Shown one piece after another: positions 7,044 through 12,901 of a stretch of 12,901 bases of DNA (positions within the stretch are counted from its first letter, which is position 1; every line of letters starts with the position of its first letter). This DNA is from Lachnospiraceae bacterium UBA7225 (GTDB taxonomy: Bacteria; Bacillota; Clostridia; Lachnospirales; Lachnospiraceae): NCBI GenBank assembly GCA_002473385.1, contig DKTR01000101.1:14281-27181 (forward strand), in the 5' to 3' direction. Below the pieces are notes generated by a model. The model was not told where the DNA came from and did not search any database. It was given only the letters and a program-made list of their open reading frames with translations. The position numbers were made by a program, and so were the translations under genes.

Positions 7044-8471
7044 ATGGCAAAGCAAAATATTTCTGCTCGGCCTTTTGGCATGAGAGATCAGATTGGATAT
7101 ATGTTTGGTGATTTTGGCAATGATTTCACCTTCATCTTATCCTCGATGTTTATGATGAAATTCTATACGGACGTTATGGATATTTCCGCAGGCGTGGTCG
7201 GCATACTGATGATGGCGGCACGTTTTATGGATGCTGTGACGGATGTTACCATGGGGCAGATCGTGGATCGCTCAAAGCCCGCCAGGGATGGAAAATTCCG
7301 TCCCTGGATCAGACGGATGTGCGGTCCGGTAGCGATTTCCTCTTTTTTGATTTACCAGTCTGCATTTGCCGACAGACCGTATGGATTTAAATTAGGCTGG
7401 ATGATTATCACTTATTTATTGTGGGGCTCCATTTTTTATACTTCCATCAACATCCCATATGGTTCCATGGCATCTGCGATTTCTTCTGAACCAAAGGATC
7501 GTGCAAAGCTCTCAAACTGGAGAAATATCGGCGCTACACTTGCAAATCTGGTGATCGGCGTCGGTACGCCTCTGGCAGCTTATCTGACTGTTGATGGAAA
7601 TAAAGTACTTTCCGGTTCCCGAATGACGATGATTGCAGGGGTATTCTCGGCAGGCGCGGTAATTTGTTACCTGCTTTGTTATTATCTGGTGCAGGAACGG
7701 GTGCCAATGGAGGCTAATAATCAGAAGCTGGATGTGGGCGGGATGCTAAAGAGCCTGGCGGTCAACCGTGCGCTTCTTGGAATCATTGCAGCGGCAATCC
7801 TTCTGCTTTTGGCACAGCTCGGTATGAGCGGAATATCCGGCTACGTATTCCCTAATTATTATGGTTCTGCTGCAGCGCAGTCGATAGCTTCTCTGACAGG
7901 CAGCCTTGTCGTTTTGCTGATCTGTGCACCGTTGGCATCACGGCTCTCTGAAAGATTCGGAAAAAAGGAACTTAGTACCGCTGCCTGTCTGGTATCAGCG
8001 GTCGTGTATTTGATCTGCCTTTTGATGAGACCGCAAAGCGCGGTGGTATATATCATATTCTTCACAGTGGCGTTTGCCGGAGTGGGATTTTTCAATACGG
8101 TGATCTGGGCGATGATTACAGATGTTATCGACGACTCTGAGCTGAAAAATGGTATTCGTGAGGATGGGACTATTTATGCGGTGTATTCTTTTGCCCGGAA
8201 AGTCGGGCAGGCACTTTCCTCCGGCATGGTAGGCGGACTTCTCAGCATGATCGGCTACACGCAGGCAACTGCATTTGATCCTGCTGTTACAAACGCTATT
8301 TTTACAATGTCCTGCGTGATTCCGATCATCGGATTTACGGCGGTTGCACTTGTGCTGCTGTTCATTTATCCACTGAATAAAAGACGTGTGGAAGAAAATG
8401 CGGCAGAGCTTGCGCGAAGCCGTAAGAAAATGATGCAAGAGTGCAAAAATCCCATCGTGAAGCGATTTTAA
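7044..8471 (+). CDS. GPH family (MelB/GusB-like) sugar:cation symporter
   Basis: A 475-residue, 12-helix transporter of the glycoside-pentoside-hexuronide:cation symporter family. The N-terminal IGYMFGDFGNDF and the loop with D63, D67, D75-R76 and KFRPW (84-88) are the family's hallmarks; the acidic residues in this part take part in cation coupling in MelB. The C-terminal half keeps the MITDVIDDSELKNGIREDG stretch typical of the group. The ATG at 7044 follows an AGGGG site at 7030-7034, 15 bases after the glycosidase stop, so both are one operon. The pair implies import of a beta-glycoside followed by cytoplasmic cleavage, as in the E. coli gusA-gusB pair. The substrate is inferred only from this pairing. 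Confidence 0.93.
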   Translation: MAKQNISARPFGMRDQIGYMFGDFGNDFTFILSSMFMMKFYTDVMDISAGVVGILMMAARFMDAVTDVTMGQIVDRSKPARDGKFRPWIRRMCGPVAISSFLIYQSAFADRPYGFKLGWMIITYLLWGSIFYTSINIPYGSMASAISSEPKDRAKLSNWRNIGATLANLVIGVGTPLAAYLTVDGNKVLSGSRMTMIAGVFSAGAVICYLLCYYLVQERVPMEANNQKLDVGGMLKSLAVNRALLGIIAAAILLLLAQLGMSGISGYVFPNYYGSAAAQSIASLTGSLVVLLICAPLASRLSERFGKKELSTAACLVSAVVYLICLLMRPQSAVVYIIFFTVAFAGVGFFNTVIWAMITDVIDDSELKNGIREDGTIYAVYSFARKVGQALSSGMVGGLLSMIGYTQATAFDPAVTNAIFTMSCVIPIIGFTAVALVLLFIYPLNKRRVEENAAELARSRKKMMQECKNPIVKRF

Positions 8472-8514
8472 ATGGATTTTTGCAGGTAACAGGGCAGCTT
8501 GGCTGAACTGTTAC
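8442..8514. repeat. Two inverted repeats at the 3' end of the symporter gene
   Basis: First, TGCAAAAATC (8442-8451) pairs with GATTTTTGCA (8475-8484), with a further CAT/ATG inside after one bulged C. This hairpin spans the stop codon. Second, GTAACAG (8486-8492) pairs with CTGTTAC (8508-8514), with an inner CAGC/GCTG. Neither is followed by a clear T-run on either strand. Confidence 0.45.
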
Positions 8515-8526
8515 ACAGAAAGATGA

Positions 8527-8548
8527 TGAGCACCGTTATCGGTGCTCA
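8527..8548. terminator. Perfect 9-bp hairpin between convergent operons
   Basis: TGAGCACCG (8527-8535) and CGGTGCTCA (8540-8548) pair perfectly around TTAT. On the minus strand the next bases are only moderately T-rich (TCATCTTTCT), and on the plus strand AAAAGG follows. It sits 12 bases beyond the stop of the kinase-like gene and 55 beyond that of the symporter, so a shared terminator role is likely. Confidence 0.5.
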
Positions 8549-8560
8549 AAAGGAAAATGC

Positions 8561-9145
8561 CTATTTCTGTGCCAGCTCGCAGATAATTTCTGCGCAGCCT
8601 TCGATGCCGAATTTTGCTGTATCAAGGCAGAGATCGTAAAAATTTGCCATGCCGAATACAGTATCGGTGTAGTAGGTGCAGTATTTTCTGCGCTTGCGGT
8701 CGATTGCCTGCAGTTCGTCGGAGAGCTTTGCCTCCGGGGTGTCCGGCATCAGTGTTTTCATATGCTGAATGCGGTAGTAGGAGGGCGCGTGGACGAACAC
8801 ATGGAGCGTGTGATCGAACTCTTTCAGAATACTGTTGGCATTTCGACCGATAATCACGCAATTGCCCTTTTCACCGATTTCGCGGATAACCTTTTTCTGC
8901 GCCTGAAAAAGCTTTTCGCTGAGAGGCTTATTGTAAAAATCAAACAGACTCTGGGCGAACCCGAAATTGTGGGGCACACGCTCGTCGTAGCGCAGAAAAT
9001 GTTCCAGATCAACATTGGCCTGCGTTGCAGCCTTCATGATGATTTCTTTATCGAAATAACTGTAATGCAGCTTTTCCGCTACCATCTGTCCAATGGTACC
9101 GCCGCCTGCGCCAAATTCGCGGCTGATGGTAATGATTTTTTTCAT
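8561..9145 (-). CDS. Cytidylate-kinase-like family protein
   Basis: A 194-residue protein of the cytidylate-kinase-like family (AAA_26 type). The N-terminal loop SREFGAGGGTIG (8-19) replaces a normal P-loop and lacks the usual Lys-Ser/Thr, as is typical of this group. Other family features are YFDKEII (30-36), GRNAN (100-104), an Asp-Arg followed by a basic run (149-153) and NFYDLCLDT (168-176). True CMP kinases have a canonical P-loop and a CMP-binding insert, so nucleotide kinase activity should not be assumed. The ATG at 9145 has an AAGGAG site. It lies 12 bases after the amino acid ABC ATPase and is the last gene of that operon, an association whose meaning is unclear. Confidence 0.87.
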   Translation of the reverse strand: MKKIITISREFGAGGGTIGQMVAEKLHYSYFDKEIIMKAATQANVDLEHFLRYDERVPHNFGFAQSLFDFYNKPLSEKLFQAQKKVIREIGEKGNCVIIGRNANSILKEFDHTLHVFVHAPSYYRIQHMKTLMPDTPEAKLSDELQAIDRKRRKYCTYYTDTVFGMANFYDLCLDTAKFGIEGCAEIICELAQK

Positions 9146-9157
9146 GACGCACTCCTT

Positions 9158-9898
9158 TTACAATACTTTGTTTAGGAAATCTATGGTTCGTGCCTGTTTT
9201 GGATTTTTCAAGATTTCCTCCGGGGTTCCCTGTTCCACAATATAGCCGCCATCCATAAAGACGATGCGGTTTGCCACCTCGCGTGCAAAGCCGATCTCGT
9301 GAGTTACGACCGCCATTGTCATGCCGCCAAGCGCCAGCTCACGCATAACCTCCAGAACCTCGCCAACCATTTCCGGATCGAGTGCGGAAGTGGGTTCATC
9401 GAACAGCATGATATCAGGATTCATGGCAAGCGCACGGGCGATTGCCACACGCTGCTTCTGACCGCCGGAGAGCTGGTTGGGGTAGGTATCTGCCTTGTCA
9501 GCAAGCCCAACGCGCGCCAGCAGCTCCATACCTTTTTTCTGTGCCTGCTCCTGGGTGAGCTTTTTTAATTCCACGGGCGCCAGCGTGATGTTTTTCAACA
9601 CTGTCATATGAGGAAACAGATTAAAGTGCTGGAATACCATGCCAATGTTTTCGCGTACCTTATTGATATCCGTATGTTTATCCGTCACATCGATTCCGTC
9701 CACGATGATCGATCCGGCTGTAACGGTCTCAAGCTGGTTCACGCAGCGCAGAAATGTAGATTTTCCGCTCCCTGAAGGACCAAGCAGCACGACAACCTCG
9801 CCTTCCGAGATATCAATGCTTATATCCTTTAAGACCTCCAGTTTTCCAAAGTTTTTCTTCAGATTTTTGACCTGTACCTTTTTTTTACTGCTGTCCAC
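9158..9898 (-). CDS. Polar amino acid ABC transporter ATPase (GlnQ/HisP type)
   Basis: ATPase of an amino acid importer, 246 residues. Walker A GPSGSGKST (40-48), Q-loop Gln90 in MVFQHFNLFPHMT, signature LSGGQ (143-147), Walker B IMLFDE (163-168), H-loop His200 in VVTHEIGFA. The VFQHFNLFPHMT stretch and the length mark the polar amino acid subgroup. The start is GTG at 9898, with AAAGGAGG seven bases upstream, so the first codons overlap the last 14 bases of the permease gene and translation is probably coupled. An eight-A run in codons 4-7 contains the permease stop. It is expected to form a homodimer driving the permease encoded upstream. Confidence 0.95.
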   Translation of the reverse strand: MDSSKKKVQVKNLKKNFGKLEVLKDISIDISEGEVVVLLGPSGSGKSTFLRCVNQLETVTAGSIIVDGIDVTDKHTDINKVRENIGMVFQHFNLFPHMTVLKNITLAPVELKKLTQEQAQKKGMELLARVGLADKADTYPNQLSGGQKQRVAIARALAMNPDIMLFDEPTSALDPEMVGEVLEVMRELALGGMTMAVVTHEIGFAREVANRIVFMDGGYIVEQGTPEEILKNPKQARTIDFLNKVL

Positions 9899-10556
9899 GT
9901 TTCAGCCTCCTTTCCACACGCTTCGCCACCTTGCTCAGTGTGATGATGACAACCATATACATAATGCCGACGATTGCCCATACCTGCAGGTTCATAAAGG
10001 TATTTCCGGCGACATTTTTGGCGGTGTTTACCAGCTCCGGGAAACCGATAACGGAAAGGATAGAGGTATCCTTCAGTGTGATGATGAATTGGTTGATAAT
10101 GGAGGGAATCATGGTGCGTATCGCCTGCGGTATGATAATCAGACGCATACTTTTTCCATAGGAGAGTCCGAGACTGCGGCTTGCTTCCATCTGTCCCTTA
10201 TCGACACTCTCAATTCCGGCACGAATGATCTCCGCCATATAAGCGCCGCAGTTCATAGAGAGCGCGATGATGCCGGCGGTGAGCGCCGAGAGGCGAAAGC
10301 CGGAGACGTTCAGCATTTTTGCAGCCTGCGGAACACCGAAATAAACAAAATATGCCAGTACGATCAGCGGGACACCTCGCACGGCATCGACAAACAGGGT
10401 ACCGATAAAATTCAGAACACGGTTTTTCCCTACATTAAATAAGGCAATAATCAGACCGATTACCATGGCGAAGAGCAGTGAAAGCACGCAGAGCAGCAGC
10501 GTGTTTCCCATGGATTTCAGAAGCATTACGCCATATACCTGGATAATACTTATCAT
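9885..10556 (-). CDS. Polar amino acid ABC transporter permease (HisM/GlnP type)
   Basis: A 223-residue inner-membrane permease of the His/Glu/Gln/Arg importer family. About five hydrophobic helices are visible. RGVPLIVLAYFVYFG (60-74), the AYMAEIIRAGIESVDKGQ segment (105-122) and the EAA loop EASRSLGLS...IIPQA (124-145) are all typical. No fused substrate-binding domain is present; binding protein, permease and ATPase are separate genes here. Only one permease gene is seen, so it probably works as a homodimer. The ATG at 10556 is preceded by an AAGGAGAAG site. The gene follows the binding-protein gene with a strong hairpin between them, which would lower its transcript relative to the binding protein. 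Confidence 0.95.
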   Translation of the reverse strand: MISIIQVYGVMLLKSMGNTLLLCVLSLLFAMVIGLIIALFNVGKNRVLNFIGTLFVDAVRGVPLIVLAYFVYFGVPQAAKMLNVSGFRLSALTAGIIALSMNCGAYMAEIIRAGIESVDKGQMEASRSLGLSYGKSMRLIIIPQAIRTMIPSIINQFIITLKDTSILSVIGFPELVNTAKNVAGNTFMNLQVWAIVGIMYMVVIITLSKVAKRVERRLKRGQQ

Positions 10557-10597
10557 GCAAACTTCTCCTTCCAGAAAACTAAAATCCTCTACATAAG

Positions 10598-10634
10598 AAA
10601 AACGCAGAGGGATAGAAAAACCCTCTGCGTTTTT
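10598..10634 (-). terminator. Perfect 14-bp intercistronic hairpin, intrinsic terminator
   Basis: Arms 10598-10611 and 10621-10634 pair perfectly over 14 bp around a 9-base loop. On the minus strand the descending arm ends in TTTTT followed by C, directly downstream of the binding-protein stop (10639-10637). The symmetry lets it act in both directions. In its operon position it should partly terminate or stabilise the upstream message, giving more binding protein than permease and ATPase. Confidence 0.75.
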
Positions 10635-10636
10635 GT

Positions 10637-11419
10637 CTACTCCTCAGTCTTTAAATACTTATCGAGAATTTCGTCGTATTTTCCGTTCTCCTTGATATTT
10701 TTCAGACCTGCGTTGAACATATCGAGAAGCTCCTGGTTTGCCTCATCCATGATGGCGAAACCATACGGTGCAGATTCGCTTTCAGCGCCCTCGCATTCAA
10801 GCTGCTTTAACTGAACGCCATCCTGCGTGATGTAAGCAAGGGTAATCGGCGTATCGTCAATGCATGCAGCGCTGTTGCCATTGATGACATCCTGGTACAT
10901 ATCGGTGGATGTTTCCATGGTAGTAACAGTGAAGCCATACTCATCCTTCAGACTATCTGCAAAAGCTTTGCTTGCGGTACCGATTTTTACAACCACGTTT
11001 TTGCCGTTCAGATCCTCAAGAGAGGCAATATCACTGTCCGCTGCCACAAAGAAGGACTGCGTAGCGTCATAGTATCCGTCAGAGAAGATCCAGCCTTTTT
11101 CTTTTCTTTCATCATTAATGGTCGCACCGGCGATCAGAGCGTCTGCCTGACCTACCTGGACAGCGGCAACACCTGCATCCCAGCCGATAGACTGGAGATC
11201 ATATTCAAATCCCTGGTCTTCAGCGACAGCAGCGAGAATGTCAACGTCGATACCGACGAATTCTCCTTCTGCGTTGGTGTACTCAAACGGACGGAATGCC
11301 GTGTCGGTAGCAATCACCCACACCTTATCGGATGCGGATACTGCGCCAGCCAGTGTGCAAATGGTCAGTACGCCGACTGCTGCGGCAGAAACCAATTTTG
11401 CTGTAAAATTCTTTTTCAT
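10637..11419 (-). CDS. Polar amino acid ABC transporter substrate-binding protein
   Basis: Extracytoplasmic solute-binding protein of family 3 (PBPb fold), 260 residues. An N-terminal signal peptide (MKKNFTAK, then a hydrophobic core, then AGAVSA|SDK) is visible, with likely cleavage after Ala29. A Cys21 lies in LTIC but the residue before it is Ile, so it is a poor lipobox. The mature part has ATDTAFRPFEY, GEFVGIDVDILAAV, a TINDERKEKGWIFSDGYY segment and IDDTPITLAY, all typical of Gln/Glu/Arg/cystine binding proteins. Which amino acid is bound cannot be read. The start at 11419 is set by AAGGAGGAAG; an in-frame ATG 12 codons upstream has no ribosome site. First gene of the importer operon, with its own consensus promoter and a hairpin in the leader. 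Confidence 0.94.
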   Translation of the reverse strand: MKKNFTAKLVSAAAVGVLTICTLAGAVSASDKVWVIATDTAFRPFEYTNAEGEFVGIDVDILAAVAEDQGFEYDLQSIGWDAGVAAVQVGQADALIAGATINDERKEKGWIFSDGYYDATQSFFVAADSDIASLEDLNGKNVVVKIGTASKAFADSLKDEYGFTVTTMETSTDMYQDVINGNSAACIDDTPITLAYITQDGVQLKQLECEGAESESAPYGFAIMDEANQELLDMFNAGLKNIKENGKYDEILDKYLKTEE

Positions 11420-11445
11420 ATTTACTTCCTCCTTTTTTATATAAC

Positions 11446-11481
11446 AAAAAGGCAACGGAACCGTCAGCCGGCGTCGTTGCC
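11446..11481 (-). terminator. Leader hairpin with U-run before the binding-protein gene (candidate attenuator)
   Basis: On the minus strand GGCAACG (11481-11475) pairs perfectly with CGTTGCC (11457-11451), with an inner CCG/CGG stem, and TTTTT follows at 11450-11446. It lies between the promoter and the Shine-Dalgarno of the binding-protein gene, about 27 bases before its ATG. The form is that of an intrinsic terminator inside a leader of about 74 bases. Confidence 0.65.
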
Positions 11482-11499
11482 CACTTGTACTTGTTTATT

Positions 11500-11528
11500 A
11501 TTATAGAAGTTGGCAGATTTCTTGTCAA
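11500..11528 (-). promoter_or_regulatory. Consensus sigma-A promoter of the amino acid importer operon
   Basis: On the minus strand a perfect TTGACA (11528-11523) and a perfect TATAAT (11505-11500) are separated by exactly 17 bases. Transcription would begin near 11493. This is the strongest promoter in the window and implies high expression unless held back by the leader hairpin. Confidence 0.88.
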
Positions 11529-11583
11529 TCAGAAATTGTGCATTGCTTTAATGAATATTTTGCATCGAATCTGTGACAGAAAA

Positions 11584-11601
11584 CCTGCTTGCAAATGCAG
11601 G
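11584..11601. promoter_or_regulatory. Inverted repeat over the -35 region, candidate operator
   Basis: CCTGC (11584-11588) and GCAGG (11597-11601) form an inverted repeat around TTGCAAAT, covering the -35 element of the hydrolase promoter. The placement fits a repressor site; the short arms make chance possible. Confidence 0.3.
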
Positions 11602-11616
11602 AGGATGTGTTACAAT
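11589..11616 (+). promoter_or_regulatory. Promoter of the gamma-glutamyl hydrolase gene (extended -10)
   Basis: TTGCAA at 11589-11594, a 16-base spacer, and TACAAT at 11611-11616 preceded by TGT (an extended -10). Transcription would begin near 11623, just upstream of the ribosome site at 11629-11635. This supports a start at 11643, since an in-frame ATG near 11589 lies inside the promoter itself. Confidence 0.6.
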
Positions 11617-11642
11617 GCATTTATGAAACGGAGGACAAAGAA

Positions 11643-12350
11643 ATGATGAAAAGACCACTAATCGGGCTGATCCCATTATATGATGAAAAAAAGGAAAGCC
11701 TCTGGATGCTTCCAGGGTATATGGACGGTATTGCAAAGGCGGGCGGAACGCCGCTGATGCTTCCGTTGACAGAGGATGAGGAGATGCTGACGCAGCTTGC
11801 AGGGCTGTGCGACGGCTTTCTGCTGACAGGCGGGCACGACGTATCCCCGGCATTGTACGGAGAAGTGCCTGTGGAAGCGTGTGGTGTCTGCTGCAGTGAG
11901 AGGGATGCCATGGAGAAAAAACTGTTTGCGCTTGCACTTTCAAAGGACAAGCCGGTGCTTGGTATCTGCCGCGGTATCCAGTTTCTGAATGCTGTGCTTG
12001 GCGGAACGCTTTATCAGGATTTGCCTCTGCAGAAGCCATCTGAGCTGGAGCATCACCAGAAGCCGCCCTATGAACTGCCAGTACATAAGGTGATGCTGGT
12101 AGAGGGAACACCTCTTGCAGAGCTTCTGCAGGTGCCGGAGCTGTCAGTTAACAGCTATCATCACCAGGCGATCCGGGAATTGTCTCCACGACTTACCGCG
12201 ATGGCGTATGCCACGGATGGATTGGTGGAGGCGGTCTATATGAAGGAGAAGCCTTTTGTATGGGGCGTCCAGTGGCACCCCGAATTTTCCTGGAAAACAG
12301 AAGAGAGCAGCCGGAAGATTCTGGGCAGATTTGTGGATGCAGCCAGGTAG
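11643..12350 (+). CDS. Gamma-glutamyl-gamma-aminobutyrate hydrolase family protein (peptidase C26)
   Basis: A 235-residue class I glutamine amidotransferase-like hydrolase of the PuuD/peptidase C26 family, which cleaves gamma-glutamyl bonds such as that of gamma-glutamyl-GABA to give glutamate. The catalytic triad is visible: nucleophile Cys109 in LGICRGIQ, His212 and Glu214 in VQWHPEF. FLLTGGHDVSPALYGE and the late NSYHHQAI segment are family hallmarks. The start ATG at 11643 follows CGGAGGA at 11629-11635. The gene is divergent from the polar amino acid importer, suggesting shared nitrogen or amino acid physiology, though no polyamine pathway gene is in view. A MalK-type ATPase follows after about 100 bases. 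The true substrate could be another gamma-glutamyl compound. Confidence 0.92.
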   Translation: MMKRPLIGLIPLYDEKKESLWMLPGYMDGIAKAGGTPLMLPLTEDEEMLTQLAGLCDGFLLTGGHDVSPALYGEVPVEACGVCCSERDAMEKKLFALALSKDKPVLGICRGIQFLNAVLGGTLYQDLPLQKPSELEHHQKPPYELPVHKVMLVEGTPLAELLQVPELSVNSYHHQAIRELSPRLTAMAYATDGLVEAVYMKEKPFVWGVQWHPEFSWKTEESSRKILGRFVDAAR

Positions 12351-12449
12351 TCAGATACCCCGCAGCGCGGCATTCGCCAAATGCTCGTGCAAGCGCGGCG
12401 ACTGGCTTATTGCCCGCGGAAATAAAGGAAGAACCGGAAAGGAAAAATC

Positions 12450-12901
12450 ATGAGAGTAGTATTAGAGAATCTGACAAAGAGATTCCCGGAGCGCGGCAAA
12501 AGAGCCCGCGGGGAAGTGACGGCGGTCAGTAATTTAAATTTCGAGATACCGGACGGCAGGCTTATTGGTCTGCTCGGTCCATCGGGCTGCGGAAAAAGTA
12601 CAGCACTTAATTTGTTATGTGGACTGTTAAAGCCCACCAGCGGCAAAATTTTTTTTGGCGATGAGGATGTCACGAATCTTCCGGCGGAAAACAGAGGAGT
12701 GGGTATGGTATTTCAGAACTATGCGCTCTATCCGCATCTGACAGTACGGCAAAACATCATTTTTCCGCTGGAAAATCTCCGGGGACGTGAAAAACTCTCA
12801 AGGGAAGAAATGCAGCAAAAAGCGACAGAAGCGGCAAAGCTTGTGCAGATTGATGAGCTGATGGAACGCAGACCAGGCGAGCTTTCCGGCGGACAGCAGC
12901 A
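12450..12901 (+). CDS. ABC transporter ATPase, MalK/UgpC-like (3' end missing)
   Basis: Start of an ABC ATPase; 150 codons are visible before the window ends inside the signature motif. The frame stays open from an ATG at 12450 with an AAAGGA site at 12438-12443. Motifs: Walker A GPSGCGKST (43-51), Q-loop Gln89 in MVFQNYALYPHLTV, and LSGGQQ (145-150). The NYALYPHLTV stretch and DVTNLPAENRGVGMVFQ are typical of the MalK/UgpC/MsmK type that powers carbohydrate and glycerol-phosphate importers, though putrescine and sulfate ATPases are similar. A basic insert (ERGKRARGE, about 14-22) lies between the first strand and the usual A-loop region. Permease and binding-protein genes are probably downstream. 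The C-terminal regulatory domain that would settle the class is outside the window. Confidence 0.9.
   Translation, partial: MRVVLENLTKRFPERGKRARGEVTAVSNLNFEIPDGRLIGLLGPSGCGKSTALNLLCGLLKPTSGKIFFGDEDVTNLPAENRGVGMVFQNYALYPHLTVRQNIIFPLENLRGREKLSREEMQQKATEAAKLVQIDELMERRPGELSGGQQ

Noticed and set aside
8762..9175. Plus-strand 137-residue open frame
   Set aside because: It is antisense to the kinase-like gene, whose protein has clear family motifs and a good ribosome site; the plus-strand product has no recognisable features.
9879..9886. Programmed frameshift at the eight-A run in the ATPase start
   Set aside because: The run lies where the permease stops and the ATPase has already begun from its own GTG with a strong ribosome site; overlap with coupled translation explains it.
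9639..10442. Plus-strand 267-residue open frame
   Set aside because: It lies antisense to the amino acid ATPase and permease, both unmistakable, and its translation is low-complexity and unlike a real protein.
11548..12111. Minus-strand 187-residue open frame
   Set aside because: Antisense to the gamma-glutamyl hydrolase, rich in Ser/Pro/Arg/His as expected from reverse reading, with no ribosome site.
12260..12532. Plus-strand 90-residue open frame across the hydrolase end and the MalK-like start
   Set aside because: It overlaps two well-supported genes in a different frame and has no ribosome site or family match.

Overview
The window looks like chromosomal DNA from an anaerobic Gram-positive of the Clostridia, most likely a gut Lachnospiraceae-type bacterium. 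This rests on strong AGGAGG-type ribosome sites before nearly every gene, consensus sigma-A promoters in AT-rich spacers, moderate GC, and gene families common in that group. No rRNA, tRNA, CRISPR array, insertion sequence, integrase or phage gene was seen. The taxonomic call is inference.

Layout. (1) 1-3714, plus strand: a peptide (Dpp/Opp-type) ABC importer with two permeases (the first cut by the window edge) and two ATPases in one tightly spaced operon; its binding protein is not in view. (2) 3715-3907: two hairpins, probably ending that operon. (3) 3908-4480, minus strand: a small DUF2798 membrane protein, preceded by a good promoter and an unusually long structured leader. (4) 4761-8471, plus strand: a family 2 glycoside hydrolase and a GPH-type sugar/cation symporter, i.e. 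uptake plus intracellular hydrolysis of a beta-galactoside or beta-glucuronide. (5) 8561-11419, minus strand: a polar amino acid ABC importer (binding protein, permease, ATPase) followed by a cytidylate-kinase-like protein in the same operon. (6) 11643-12350, plus strand, divergent from the importer: a class I amidotransferase-like gamma-glutamyl-GABA hydrolase. (7) 12450-12901: the first 150 codons of a MalK-type ABC ATPase, cut by the window end.

Most proteins belong to ordinary transport and catabolic families. The less ordinary material is in the spacers. The DUF2798 gene has a leader that can fold into a long hairpin followed by a U-run, with G-U pairs that suit only the minus-strand RNA. 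The amino acid binding-protein gene has a consensus promoter followed directly by an intrinsic-terminator-like hairpin, and a second, perfect 14-bp hairpin lies just after its stop codon. These suggest transcription attenuation or stand-alone small RNAs at two places. All functional claims are from reading the sequence only; no database search or folding program was run.
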